Assembly: GCF_003387475.1 (NCBI RefSeq)
Contig: NZ_QUNO01000012.1
Coordinates: 1 to 64,000, forward strand
Length of the DNA stretch: 64,000 nt
Direction: 5' to 3'
DNA from: Kutzneria buriramensis
GTDB taxonomy: Bacteria; Actinomycetota; Actinomycetes; Mycobacteriales; Pseudonocardiaceae
How positions within the stretch are numbered: the stretch's first letter is position 1; each line of letters starts with the position of its first letter. Positions 8,404 through 16,444 of the stretch are shown here, piece after piece. The translations under genes and the position numbers were made by a program. Under the pieces are notes generated by a model. That model did no database searches. It was not told the origin of the DNA and was given only the letters and a program-made list of their open reading frames with translations.

Positions 8404-9344
8404 GGATCCTGCTCGCGGTCGCCTGCCTGCTCGCTCTGACGGCCTGCTCGCGCGATGTGTACGTGGTGCAGGCGGAGCTCAGCAATGTCGCCAACCTGGT
8501 GCCGAACTCTGAGGTGAAGGTCGACGATGTCACCGTCGGCCGGGTCAGCGACATGGAGCTGGACGGCTGGCACGCGCGGCTGACCTTGGAGTTGGACAAC
8601 GGCGTGCGTTTGCCGGCAAACGCCACCGCCAAGGTCGGCCAGAAGAGTCTGCTGGGGGCCGAATACGTCGAGCTCGACCGCCCGTCCGACGCCACGGGCG
8701 TGCTGCGGCCGGGCGATGTCATTCCCCTCACCCGCACCGATCGCTACCCGGAGACCGAGGAACTGCTGGCCGGATTGTCCCTGTGGCTCAACGGCGGCGG
8801 CCTCCAGAACCTGCGGACGATCTACACCGAGGTGGACAAGGCCCTGGGCGGCCGCGAGCAAATCACGCGTGACCTGCTGGACAAGCTGCGCACCTTCGCC
8901 ACGACCATCGACCAGCAGAAGAACGCGATCGTCGCCACCGTCGACGCGCTGGACGGCCTGAGCAAACCCCTTGCCGCACAGCGGGATCAGCTCGCGCAGG
9001 CCCTCGACCACGTCACACCCGGAGTCACGCTCCTGAACCAGCAACGGACGAACCTGACCACCGCCCTGTCGGCGCTGACCTCGTTCTCCACCGTCGCCAC
9101 CCGGGTGATCAATCGCACCCAGGACGATCTCACCGCCGATCTCGCCGACCTGCGGCCGATCCTGGCCAATCTCGTCGCCGCCGGCGACTCGCTGCCGCGC
9201 TCGCTCGACGTCGCCGGCACGCTGCTGTTTCCGTTGTCCACCTTCAAGAACAGCTTCCGCGGCGACTTCGTCAACGTGTACGCGTCGGTCGATCTCTCCT
9301 TGCAGGCGGTCAATCCGCTGCTGGCGCCCCTGGGCGGGCGCTGA
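8400..9344 (+). CDS. mceE: MceE-type lipoprotein of the Mce transporter
   Basis: A 314-residue Mce subunit that differs from its neighbours in being a lipoprotein: MRILLAVACLLALTAC ends in the lipobox LTAC, so Cys16 is the predicted lipidated residue. The MCE domain follows (about 25-110; NSEVKVDDVTVGRV, SLLGAEYVEL) and then the helical needle. MceE is the lipid-anchored member in all well-studied mce operons (LprK type), which supports the gene order call. The ATG overlaps the mceD stop by four bases. An in-frame upstream reading back to 7689 is only a shadow of mceD. Confidence 0.92.
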   Translation: MRILLAVACLLALTACSRDVYVVQAELSNVANLVPNSEVKVDDVTVGRVSDMELDGWHARLTLELDNGVRLPANATAKVGQKSLLGAEYVELDRPSDATGVLRPGDVIPLTRTDRYPETEELLAGLSLWLNGGGLQNLRTIYTEVDKALGGREQITRDLLDKLRTFATTIDQQKNAIVATVDALDGLSKPLAAQRDQLAQALDHVTPGVTLLNQQRTNLTTALSALTSFSTVATRVINRTQDDLTADLADLRPILANLVAAGDSLPRSLDVAGTLLFPLSTFKNSFRGDFVNVYASVDLSLQAVNPLLAPLGGR

Positions 9345-10510
9345 TGTTCAGCCGCCTGGTCCGTATCCAGCTCGCCGCGTTCTCGGCGCTGACGATCTTC
9401 GCCGTATCGGTGGTCGTCGTCGACTACCTCGGCTTCGGCGTCGGGAAGTACACCGTGACCGCCGACTTCGCCGACGCTTCCGGGCTGTACAGCGGCGCGG
9501 AGGTCACCTATCTCGGCGTTCAGGTCGGCAGGGTCGCGTCGATGGACCTCGGTGTGGACGGGGTGCGGGTCTCGCTGTCGCTGGACTCACGGGTGCCGGC
9601 CTCGTTGCGTGCGGAGATCCACAGCACCTCCGCGATCGGTGAGCAGTACGTGGACCTCTCGCCTGTCGGCGACACGTCCCGAACGGCCGTCGACGGCACT
9701 TCCATTCCCCAGAGCCGAACCCGCGCGATGACACCGACCGAAGCCCTCTTGTCCAGTGTGGACTCCTTGGCGCAGGCCGTGCCCACCGATCGGCTCCGGA
9801 CCGTGCTGACCGAGGTCACCACCGCGTTTCAGGGCTCGCACGACGACCTCCGTCAGCTCCTCGACCAGGCGTCGCTGCTCGTGCACGACGCCACCGCCGA
9901 CGCCGGTCCCACCGTGAACCTGATCAACCAGCTGGGGCCGTTTCTGGCCACCCAGCACGCCCTCGATGGTCAGATCCGTTCCTACACCAGGGATCTGGCA
10001 TCGTTCACCGACCAGCTCCGGCTCAGCGGCGACGACCTGCGCCGGCTCGTCGACACCGTGCCGGGCTTCGACGACCAGGTTCTGGGCCTCCAGGACCAGC
10101 TGCGGCCGACGCTGCCCATGTTGCTGGGCAACATGATCGCCACCGGCCAGGTCGTCCGCACCTACCTGCCAGGCGTGGAGCAGCTGCTCTCCACCTATCC
10201 CGCAACCGTCGCCGTCATCCAGGGCATGTTGCTGCGGCACGGCGGCATCGCCGCCACCCTGCGGCTCAACATCAACGACCCGCCGCCGTGCACCACCGGA
10301 TTCCTGTCCAATCCGCAGCGGCGGGATCCCAGTGACACCAAGGACATTCCCGCGCCGCGGGACCTGTACTGCAAGGTCACGCCGGCCGATCCCCGGGTCG
10401 TGCGCGGTGCGCGGAACACGCCGTGTCTGAACGCGCCCGGTCGGCGGGGCGCCAGCCCCGAGCAATGCCTAGAACAGGAGCCACCATGGCAGAAGTTGCT
10501 CGTGAAGTAG
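9344..10510 (+). CDS. mceF: MceF-type substrate-binding protein
   Basis: The sixth Mce subunit, 388 residues: N-terminal anchor (about 9-30), MCE domain (about 38-115; GAEVTYLGVQVGRV, SAIGEQYVDLSP), helical region (about 130-300) and a Cys/Pro-rich C-terminal part with CTTGF, LYCKV and two further Cys that may form disulfides outside the membrane. The ATG overlaps the mceE stop by one base (TGATG). Its last 25 bases overlap the next gene. Completing the A-F set shows that the operon is intact. Confidence 0.9.
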   Translation: MFSRLVRIQLAAFSALTIFAVSVVVVDYLGFGVGKYTVTADFADASGLYSGAEVTYLGVQVGRVASMDLGVDGVRVSLSLDSRVPASLRAEIHSTSAIGEQYVDLSPVGDTSRTAVDGTSIPQSRTRAMTPTEALLSSVDSLAQAVPTDRLRTVLTEVTTAFQGSHDDLRQLLDQASLLVHDATADAGPTVNLINQLGPFLATQHALDGQIRSYTRDLASFTDQLRLSGDDLRRLVDTVPGFDDQVLGLQDQLRPTLPMLLGNMIATGQVVRTYLPGVEQLLSTYPATVAVIQGMLLRHGGIAATLRLNINDPPPCTTGFLSNPQRRDPSDTKDIPAPRDLYCKVTPADPRVVRGARNTPCLNAPGRRGASPEQCLEQEPPWQKLLVK

Positions 10511-10995
10511 TGCCCTGGCGGCGGCGGGCGCTCCAGGCCGCCGGCATGCTGCTGGCCGCCGCGCTCGTCGCCGTCGCGACCCTGCTGCTGGTCAAGCTGA
10601 ACGACGCCAACGCCGAGGAGGACAGCCGGCAGGCCGCGCTGACGGTCGCCCGGCAGGTCGCCGTCGACCTCACGACCGTGAGCAGGGACAGCGCCCAGCA
10701 GAGCGTGAACCGGCTCATGGATGTCGCCACCGGTTCGTTCAAGGACCAGTTCGCCCAGCTGGCCGATACCTTCCGCAAGGTGGTGCAGCAGGCTTCGGTC
10801 AGTTCCAAGGGAACCGTCACCGAGGCCGGCGTGAGCACCGTCGACGGCGACACCGTGACCGTGCTGGCGGCCGTCACCGCGACCGTGCAGAACGCCGATG
10901 CGCCGAACGGAGAGCAGCGCCAGTACCGGATGAAGATGCAGTTGCAGCGCGACGGGGACCGGTGGCTGGTCTCGGATCTGGAGTTCGTGTCGTGA
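10486..10995 (+). CDS. Mce-associated membrane protein (Mam type)
   Basis: A 169-residue single-pass membrane protein: basic N-terminus, one transmembrane helix (about 15-37) and an external domain with alternating helix and beta strands ending in RYRMKMQLQRDGDRWLVSDLEFV-like strands. Such NTF2/SnoaL-like Mam proteins follow mceF in most mce operons and are thought to stabilise the complex. The ATG at 10486 was chosen because ACAGGAG lies at 10474-10480; earlier in-frame ATGs at 10423 and 10465 lack a ribosome site. The gene starts inside mceF and overlaps it by 25 bases. Confidence 0.82.
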   Translation: MAEVAREVVPWRRRALQAAGMLLAAALVAVATLLLVKLNDANAEEDSRQAALTVARQVAVDLTTVSRDSAQQSVNRLMDVATGSFKDQFAQLADTFRKVVQQASVSSKGTVTEAGVSTVDGDTVTVLAAVTATVQNADAPNGEQRQYRMKMQLQRDGDRWLVSDLEFVS

Positions 10996-11465
10996 GGTTC
11001 GTGAAATGGATTGCCGCCACCGCGTTGCTCGGCCTGTGCGCCGCGGTCTTCCTGCTCTACCAACGTGTCGAGCAGTCATCCGATGTGGACGCCGCTCGAC
11101 AGTCCGCAATGGACGCCGTACGGACCCGATTGCCGCAGCTCCTGTCGTACGACTACCACACCCTGGACCGGGACCTGGCCGGCGCGCGGGCCGGCACCAC
11201 CGGGGCGTTCCGCGACCAGTTCGCCGAACTGTCCACAAAGGTCGTCGCCCCGGCGGCGGCGCGGCAGCAGATCGTCACCAAGACCACCGTCACCGGTGCG
11301 TCCGTCGTCAGCGCCGACCCGGATCGCGTTGTGCTGCTGGTGTTCCTGGACCAGGTCACCCAGACCAAGGCCGACCCGTCGTCGCGGATCGACGGCGCGC
11401 GGGTGCGCGCCACCTTGCAACGACAGGACGGCCAGTGGCTGGTGTCCGAGCTGACGCCCGTGTGA
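10992..11465 (+). CDS. Mce-associated membrane protein (Mam type), second copy
   Basis: A 157-residue paralogue of the preceding gene: one membrane helix (about 6-24), then an outer domain with the same ending (RATLQRQDGQWLVSELTPV matches QLQRDGDRWLVSDLEFVS). The start is the GTG at 10992, overlapping the previous stop by four bases (GTGA); a longer reading from 10962 would lie inside that gene. It closes the mce transcription unit; only three bases separate its stop from the stop of the convergent EspG-like gene, and no terminator hairpin is visible between them. Confidence 0.82.
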   Translation: MRFVKWIAATALLGLCAAVFLLYQRVEQSSDVDAARQSAMDAVRTRLPQLLSYDYHTLDRDLAGARAGTTGAFRDQFAELSTKVVAPAAARQQIVTKTTVTGASVVSADPDRVVLLVFLDQVTQTKADPSSRIDGARVRATLQRQDGQWLVSELTPV

Positions 11466-11468
11466 GGC

Positions 11469-12266
11469 TCAGACGCGGGCGGTGATCTCGCCGAGCAGTT
11501 CGTTCGCGCCGGCCAGCAGCGAGTCCGGGGTGGCGGGACGCACGATCATCCACATCTCCCCGCCCGCGCCGGGTTTCTGCTGGAACAGCCAGCGGCCCGA
11601 TTCGAAGTCCATGTAGGTCATGGGGTTCGGGCTCTTGCGGTGGCGGCCCATGCCGTCCCGGACCGCGGCGTAGAGCCGGCCGCCGCCCAGCCGGGGCTCC
11701 GCCAGCAGGCGTTCCAGCGCCCGCTCCTCCGGGTTGCCCTGGTCGATGCTCGACTGGAGCCAGCTCTGCTGCTCGTCGTCCGAACGGGGCCGCGGTGCGC
11801 CGCTACCGACCCGGTCCGCCGCCGCCTGCGAGATGCTGATCGACTGGCCGCGCCCCGGCGGGGCCGGCGGCAGCAGACCCACCGCCGCCTCCGCCAGTCC
11901 GTTCGGCGCGATCGGGCGCAGGTGCAGCGCCTGCTCGTCGATCACCGCCAACACCGCCGACCGGCCGTCGCTGGCCGCGACCACGCCGACCGTGACCCGA
12001 TTGTGGTAGCCGACCCGGCCGTGCAGCTCCAGCGGCGGGCGGGCCAGCAGGGCCATCGTCGCCACCAGGTCCGGGTGCGCCGTCATGCCGTTGGCCATGC
12101 CGATGCGGGCCAACTCGTCGAACTGCCGGCGCTCCCAGGCCGCGTAGTCGTCGAGACGGACCGCCGGGAGCGGCACCGCCAGGATGGCGTGCTGCTCCTC
12201 GATGCCGGCCCGCTGGCGCACCGCCTCCCACGCGTCCTTCGAGACGCTCACCGGTGCCCTGAGCAC
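11469..12266 (-). CDS. EspG-like ESX secretion-associated chaperone
   Basis: About 265 residues, resembling the EspG family, cytosolic chaperones that bind the tip of PE-PPE pairs and bring them to an ESX (type VII) secretion machine. The alternating beta/alpha layout, the RPPLELHGRVGYHN strand region and the C-terminal TYMDFESGRWLFQQKPG block are typical of actinobacterial members. The start is uncertain: a GTG at 12266 has GAGG eight bases upstream, while a TTG at 12284 would overlap the upstream stop. It directly follows the PPE-like gene, the expected partner. No EccC, EccB or MycP gene is in the window. Confidence 0.75.
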   Translation of the reverse strand: MLRAPVSVSKDAWEAVRQRAGIEEQHAILAVPLPAVRLDDYAAWERRQFDELARIGMANGMTAHPDLVATMALLARPPLELHGRVGYHNRVTVGVVAASDGRSAVLAVIDEQALHLRPIAPNGLAEAAVGLLPPAPPGRGQSISISQAAADRVGSGAPRPRSDDEQQSWLQSSIDQGNPEERALERLLAEPRLGGGRLYAAVRDGMGRHRKSPNPMTYMDFESGRWLFQQKPGAGGEMWMIVRPATPDSLLAGANELLGEITARV

Positions 12267-12273
12267 TTGTGCC

Positions 12274-13566
12274 TCAGCCCCCAATCACTCCACCCGGCGG
12301 CAGTGTCGCCGGGAGGTCGCCCACGATCTCGTCCTCCTCGCTGACGAGGTAGGCGGCGGACTTGTGCTCGTAGTCGTCTTCCTTCTTGCCGCCGCGGCCC
12401 TGGCCGCCCATCATGCCGTTCGCGCCGGCCGCGCCACGGGCCCCCGACATCGCGCCCGGGCCGCCCATGCGGCCCTCTTCCGCCGCGCCGATTCCCGCCG
12501 CCGCACCAGCTCCGGGCTTCGCTCCCGCCGCCGCCGCGCCAGCCCCCATCGCGCCCTTGGCACCGCCCATTCCGCCCGCGCCGCCGCCCATGCCCGCGCC
12601 GCCGCGGCCGTAACCGCTCCCGCCGCCGCTGGCGTAGTCGCCTCCGCCGCCGAAGCCGCCCGTGGCCGGGAATCCCCCGAACCCGCCTGGGCCGCCGCTG
12701 CCGTCGTTGCCGCTACCGCCGCCCATGCCCGGGTAGGGGTAGCCGCCGCCCCCGCCGCCCGGATACCCGCCCGCACCCTGGATGTTCGTCCCGCCACCCG
12801 GCTGGTACTGGCCGTTCCCGTTCATGTCCGCGCCGATCGGCCCCGGCTGGTACGCGCCGCCGCCCGGGTTGTTGATGCCCCCCGGCTGGTGCGAGCCCCC
12901 GCCCGGGCCGCCTCCCGGCCCGCCCACCTGGTTCGGCGAGTAACCCCCGCCGCCCCCACCGGGTCCGCCGACGTGCCCCGGTCCAGGCCCCACCGGCCCC
13001 ACCGGTCCGCCCGTGACGGCGATCCCATCGCTGTTCACCTTGTCGTTATCGGAGAACGGGGGGAACGTCTGAACATTCGCGCCACTCGCCTGTGCATACT
13101 GCTGGTACGCCGCGTTGTTTGCGTTGTTGATGTCGTTGTTCTTGTCGACCGCGTCGTCATGAGCGGTGTTCCACGGCACCATGTGCTCGTACCAGGGCTC
13201 ACCCGGAACCGGTACTGTATTATTGATCTTGCTCTGCGCCGTTGTGAACGTGCCAGCCTGGCCAGTGAGCGCGGTAGCCGCCTGCTGCGTCATCGTCTGA
13301 CCGTCAGCCATCGACTTGATCAGCGGATCGAAGGCGCTGTTCATGCTGTCTGCTGCGGAACCGGTGTAAGTGGTCTTGATCCCAGCGAGCGCCGTGGTGA
13401 GTTCCTGCTGATGTTGTGCATACGAAGCGGACAGCTTTTGGAACGCCGAGGCATTGTCGTGGATCTGAGCGTCGCCCTTGACGTTGTTGTGGAACTGGTC
13501 ATAGAGCGTGCCCTGCCCCACACCGGCCTGACACATAGGCGTGAACGAATATCCGTTGCCACTCAT
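12274..13566 (-). CDS. PPE-like secreted protein with glycine/proline-rich tail
   Basis: A 430-residue protein. Residues 1-150 form a helical domain like WXG100/PPE substrates of type VII secretion (helical, Gln/Ala-rich, with AGIKTTYTGSAADSMNSAF as a likely turn). Residues 180-390 are a low-complexity collagen-like run of Gly, Pro and Tyr. The end, EDEIVGDLPATLPPGG, is a short acidic-plus-proline motif that I recall on many Pseudonocardiales PPE-like proteins. No signal peptide is present, consistent with ESX export. It sits between its likely chaperone (downstream) and a lipoprotein (upstream). The N-terminal third uses noticeably more A/T-ending codons than the flanking genes. Confidence 0.7.
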   Translation of the reverse strand: MSGNGYSFTPMCQAGVGQGTLYDQFHNNVKGDAQIHDNASAFQKLSASYAQHQQELTTALAGIKTTYTGSAADSMNSAFDPLIKSMADGQTMTQQAATALTGQAGTFTTAQSKINNTVPVPGEPWYEHMVPWNTAHDDAVDKNNDINNANNAAYQQYAQASGANVQTFPPFSDNDKVNSDGIAVTGGPVGPVGPGPGHVGGPGGGGGGYSPNQVGGPGGGPGGGSHQPGGINNPGGGAYQPGPIGADMNGNGQYQPGGGTNIQGAGGYPGGGGGGYPYPGMGGGSGNDGSGGPGGFGGFPATGGFGGGGDYASGGGSGYGRGGAGMGGGAGGMGGAKGAMGAGAAAAGAKPGAGAAAGIGAAEEGRMGGPGAMSGARGAAGANGMMGGQGRGGKKEDDYEHKSAAYLVSEEDEIVGDLPATLPPGGVIGG

Positions 13567-13570
13567 GGAG

Positions 13571-14167
13571 TCACCCCGACGCCTTGAGGTTGCCGACCAA
13601 TGTAGTCACAAGCGCCTCGGATGCGGCGCATGTGTTGTTATAGTACTGGGAGCTCGCGTCAGACTGTTCAACCTCGACCTCGACCACCACGTGATCTGCT
13701 ACGGCGACCGCCGTTGCGCATTTACCCTGCGGCTGGGGCAGCAGGCTGGTGTCGCGTGCGGTGTAACCTTGAATGGGGGCGAGGTTCTTGCTGTAGGGGA
13801 AGTTGCTATTGGCGGCAATCATGGCACTGGGTGTCGTATTGGGGTATACGTTTACGGAGACGGCTGCCATGTGGACGTCGGTCGGAAACATGTCGCAACC
13901 CGAGTAGTCAGTCTTATTGACGGAGCTGGTGTTTTTTACCTGACCCACATAAGGTGTCAACTGTGCCGCCGTGAGCCCTGTGCACAGGTTCTGCTGAAGT
14001 TTGGTGGTATCCAGCGGGTTGGCGACTGCTGTGGAGGTGCCCGCGGTCGCAGTGGTGCTGGACGGAGACGGACCGGCGGTGCCGCCTGTATTGTTGTTGC
14101 AGCCGGCGAGGGCCAGGGCGGCGATGCCGCCGAGGATGGTCACGGTGAGCGGAGTCTTCGATCGCAC
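13571..14167 (-). CDS. DUF3558-type lipoprotein
   Basis: A 198-residue lipoprotein: MRSKTPLTVTILGGIAALAL then AGC, a clear lipobox with Cys23. A Thr/Ser/Ala linker follows (about 24-50), then a globular domain with four further Cys (C62, C91, C149 and C180 by count), resembling the DUF3558 family common in Pseudonocardiales next to ESX genes. Start is GTG at 14167, just after the stop of the preceding small gene, with three bases between them. Its third-position GC is lower than in surrounding genes. The function of the family is not established; a cell-envelope role linked to the type VII substrates is inferred from position. Confidence 0.72.
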   Translation of the reverse strand: MRSKTPLTVTILGGIAALALAGCNNNTGGTAGPSPSSTTATAGTSTAVANPLDTTKLQQNLCTGLTAAQLTPYVGQVKNTSSVNKTDYSGCDMFPTDVHMAAVSVNVYPNTTPSAMIAANSNFPYSKNLAPIQGYTARDTSLLPQPQGKCATAVAVADHVVVEVEVEQSDASSQYYNNTCAASEALVTTLVGNLKASG

Positions 14168-14170
14168 GTG

Positions 14171-14485
14171 TCAGGCCCTCATAGTGTTGTCGTGTTCGGT
14201 CTGCTTGTACTTGTTCACTACATCGGTGACCTTGTCGATCAGCGCGATGAGTTCTTGCTGCTTACCCCGGTTCCAGGTGAAGTGCTGGCCGGCCATCGCG
14301 TTGGCCGCGCGGGCCCAGGCGGCGCTGTAGTCATCGTTGCCGGGCGGAAACACCGAAATGTCGCGCCCGGCCTGCATCGCAGTCTCCTGCAGCGCCTGCA
14401 GCTGGTTCTGCAATGCATCGATAAACTTCTGGGCATCGTCGAGGTCGATGCTGTAGCCGCCGCCCAGGCTGATCTCCGCCGCCAT
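14171..14485 (-). CDS. PE / WXG100-like small ESX-associated protein
   Basis: A 104-residue, all-helical protein without signal peptide. Two long helices are separated by a loop around PPGNDDYSAAWARAAN, giving the helix-turn-helix hairpin expected of PE or WXG100 family type VII substrates. The exact WXG is replaced by AAWARA. First gene of the four-gene minus-strand unit 14485-11469, so it could pair with the PPE-like product and be guided by the EspG-like chaperone. Assignment is by size, predicted fold and context, not by a strict motif. Confidence 0.65.
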   Translation of the reverse strand: MAAEISLGGGYSIDLDDAQKFIDALQNQLQALQETAMQAGRDISVFPPGNDDYSAAWARAANAMAGQHFTWNRGKQQELIALIDKVTDVVNKYKQTEHDNTMRA

Positions 14486-14658
14486 GGCCCCCGTCCCCGT
14501 TCACTCAGTCCAAACGCCCATCCAGGCTAGCCGACCTGTCACGGCCGTGAGGGCGAATCCGCTCGGTGAGGCGATTCAGGCCCACCCCGCCGTGACCGAG
14601 GTGACTCTCCGTCGTCGACAGGCTCTGACGTGGGGCGGGCGCGGGTGGTTCCAGGCAA

Positions 14659-15831
14659 TCAGGTGACGGCGGCGGCGACGGTGGCGCGGGCGCGGGTGAG
14701 CAGGAGGAACGCGGACAGGGCGGCGACGGCTACGGCGGTCATGACGACGCCCATGGAGACAGCGGTGCTGGCGAGGGGTGCGGCGACGCCGCCGACGAGG
14801 AACTGGAAGGTGCCGAGCAAGGCCGAGGCGTTGCCGGCTTTGTCGGGGTGGTCGCTCATGGCCAACGCGGTGGCGTTGGGGAAGACCATGCCGACGGCCC
14901 CGGCCAGGACGAACAGCGCCGGCAGCACCCCGGGCAGCCCGACGCCGGCGAGCACCGAGACCAGCAGCGCCACCGCCCCGAACACGGTGCCGGCCAGGCC
15001 TACCGCGAGGAGGCGGCGAGGGGAGAAGCGGCCGAGGAGCCAGCTGTTGACCTGGCTGGCGCCCATGATGGCCAGCGAATTGACGCCGAACACGACGCTG
15101 AACAGCGTGGCGGAGAGGCCGTAGGTGGTCTGGAGCTCGAAGGACGAGCCGGAGATGTAGGAGAACAGTGCGGCGAAGGCCAAGGCGCAGGACAGGGAGT
15201 AGCCGAGGAAGACGCGGTCGGCGAGCAACCCGACGATGGACAGGCTCCCCGGTCGGCGGCGCGAAACCGGCAGGGACTCCTTGAGCGAGAGGGTGCACGT
15301 GACGAGCAGCAGCAGGCCGATGGCGGCGAGCACGACGAAGACGCCACGCCAGGTGGTCCAGTGCAGGATGACGGCGCCGAGGGCAGGCGCGACGACGGGG
15401 CCGAGGCTGTTGACGAGCATGAGCAGCGAGAAGAACCTGGCCAGCTCGCCGCCCTCGAAGAGGTCCCGGGCGACGGCGCGGGAAATGACGATGCCGGCGG
15501 CGCCGCCCATGCCCTGCACCAGCCGCAGCACGGTGAGCGTGATCGCGGACGGGGCGAAGATGCACGCGGCCGACGCGACGAGGTAGATCGCGAGCCCGAC
15601 GAGCAGTGGCCCGCGCCGGCCGAGCCGGTCGGACAGCGGCCCGGGGATCAGCTGCCCGACGGCGAGCCCGATGGTGCACGCGGTCAGCGTGAGCTGGATG
15701 TCGGACGGCGTCGCGGTCAGCTCGCGCGCCATCGCCGGAAAGGCCGGCAGGTACATGTCGATGGACAGCGGCGCGAACGCCGACAGGCTGCCCAGCACGA
15801 CCGCCAGCCCGGTGGTCCTCGCCTTGGTCAC
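14659..15831 (-). CDS. Bcr/CflA-family drug efflux transporter (MFS)
   Basis: A 390-residue major facilitator with twelve predicted membrane segments. The opening FAPLSIDMYLPAFPAMARELTA is the Bcr/CflA hallmark (Asp and Pro in helix 1), and GPLSDRLGRRGPLLVG is MFS motif A between helices 2 and 3. LRLVQGMGGAAG is the helix 4 motif. Such proton antiporters export bicyclomycin, chloramphenicol and related drugs; the substrate here is unknown. The gene is divergent from the acetyltransferase at 15876, sharing a 44-base promoter region; an exporter beside an acetyltransferase suggests a resistance pair, by inference only. Confidence 0.9.
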   Translation of the reverse strand: MTKARTTGLAVVLGSLSAFAPLSIDMYLPAFPAMARELTATPSDIQLTLTACTIGLAVGQLIPGPLSDRLGRRGPLLVGLAIYLVASAACIFAPSAITLTVLRLVQGMGGAAGIVISRAVARDLFEGGELARFFSLLMLVNSLGPVVAPALGAVILHWTTWRGVFVVLAAIGLLLLVTCTLSLKESLPVSRRRPGSLSIVGLLADRVFLGYSLSCALAFAALFSYISGSSFELQTTYGLSATLFSVVFGVNSLAIMGASQVNSWLLGRFSPRRLLAVGLAGTVFGAVALLVSVLAGVGLPGVLPALFVLAGAVGMVFPNATALAMSDHPDKAGNASALLGTFQFLVGGVAAPLASTAVSMGVVMTAVAVAALSAFLLLTRARATVAAAVT

Positions 15832-15875
15832 AACTCGTGAGGATACGTCGCCCGTTTGGGGTAACGTCGGCTCTC

Positions 15876-16364
15876 ATGATGGCCGTCACGCCGATGTTGC
15901 CCGTCCATGCGGACGCCGTGTTGGCGATCTACCAGCAGGGCATCGACGGCGGCGACGCCACCTTCGCGACGACCGCCCCCAGCTGGGCGGACTTCGACTC
16001 CGGGCATCTGCCGGACCATCGGTTCGTGGCCGTCGACGGCGACCGCGTGCTCGGCTGGGTCGCGTGCTCGCCGACGTCGAAGCGCGCGGTGTACGCCGGC
16101 GTCGTGGAGGAGAGCGTCTACGTCCACCCGGACGGCCGCGGGCAGGGCGTCGGCCGGGGCCTGCTGAGCAGTGTGATCGCCAGCACGGAGGCGGCCGGCA
16201 TCTGGACGCTGCGGGCCGGCATCTTCCCGGAGAACACGGCCAGCCTCGCCCTGCACGAGAAGGCCGGCTTCCGCGTGATCGGCGTGACCGAGCGGGTCGG
16301 GCGCTTCCACGACGGCCGCTGGCGCGACGTCGTGTTGCTGGAGCGGCGCAGCGCGCTGGTCTGA
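15876..16364 (+). CDS. GNAT N-acetyltransferase, phosphinothricin-acetyltransferase-like
   Basis: A protein of about 162 residues of the Pat/Bar-like GNAT group. Acetyl-CoA binding motif A is YVHPDGRGQGVGRGLL (R/Q-x-x-G-x-G/A form), and LHEKAGFRVIGV and RDVVLLERR are the conserved end. The opening IYQQGIDGGDATFAT matches the substrate loop of this group. Members acetylate phosphinothricin, methionine sulfoximine or related amino acids. Start at ATG 15876, with another ATG directly after at 15879; the in-frame upstream extension to 15837 adds a charged, unconserved stretch. Target not predictable. Confidence 0.85.
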   Translation: MMAVTPMLPVHADAVLAIYQQGIDGGDATFATTAPSWADFDSGHLPDHRFVAVDGDRVLGWVACSPTSKRAVYAGVVEESVYVHPDGRGQGVGRGLLSSVIASTEAAGIWTLRAGIFPENTASLALHEKAGFRVIGVTERVGRFHDGRWRDVVLLERRSALV

Positions 16365-16444
16365 CCGTCCGATGTGGATTGTCGTGCCGCGGGCATGACA
16401 TCTGTCGTGGGCTCGCCGTCGACACCGGTGCCAGACTCGATGCC

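Noticed and set aside
12700-13020. Gly/Pro repeats suggestive of a CRISPR or tandem DNA repeat
   Set aside because: The nucleotide repeats are irregular and in frame; they encode the collagen-like tail of the PPE-like protein.
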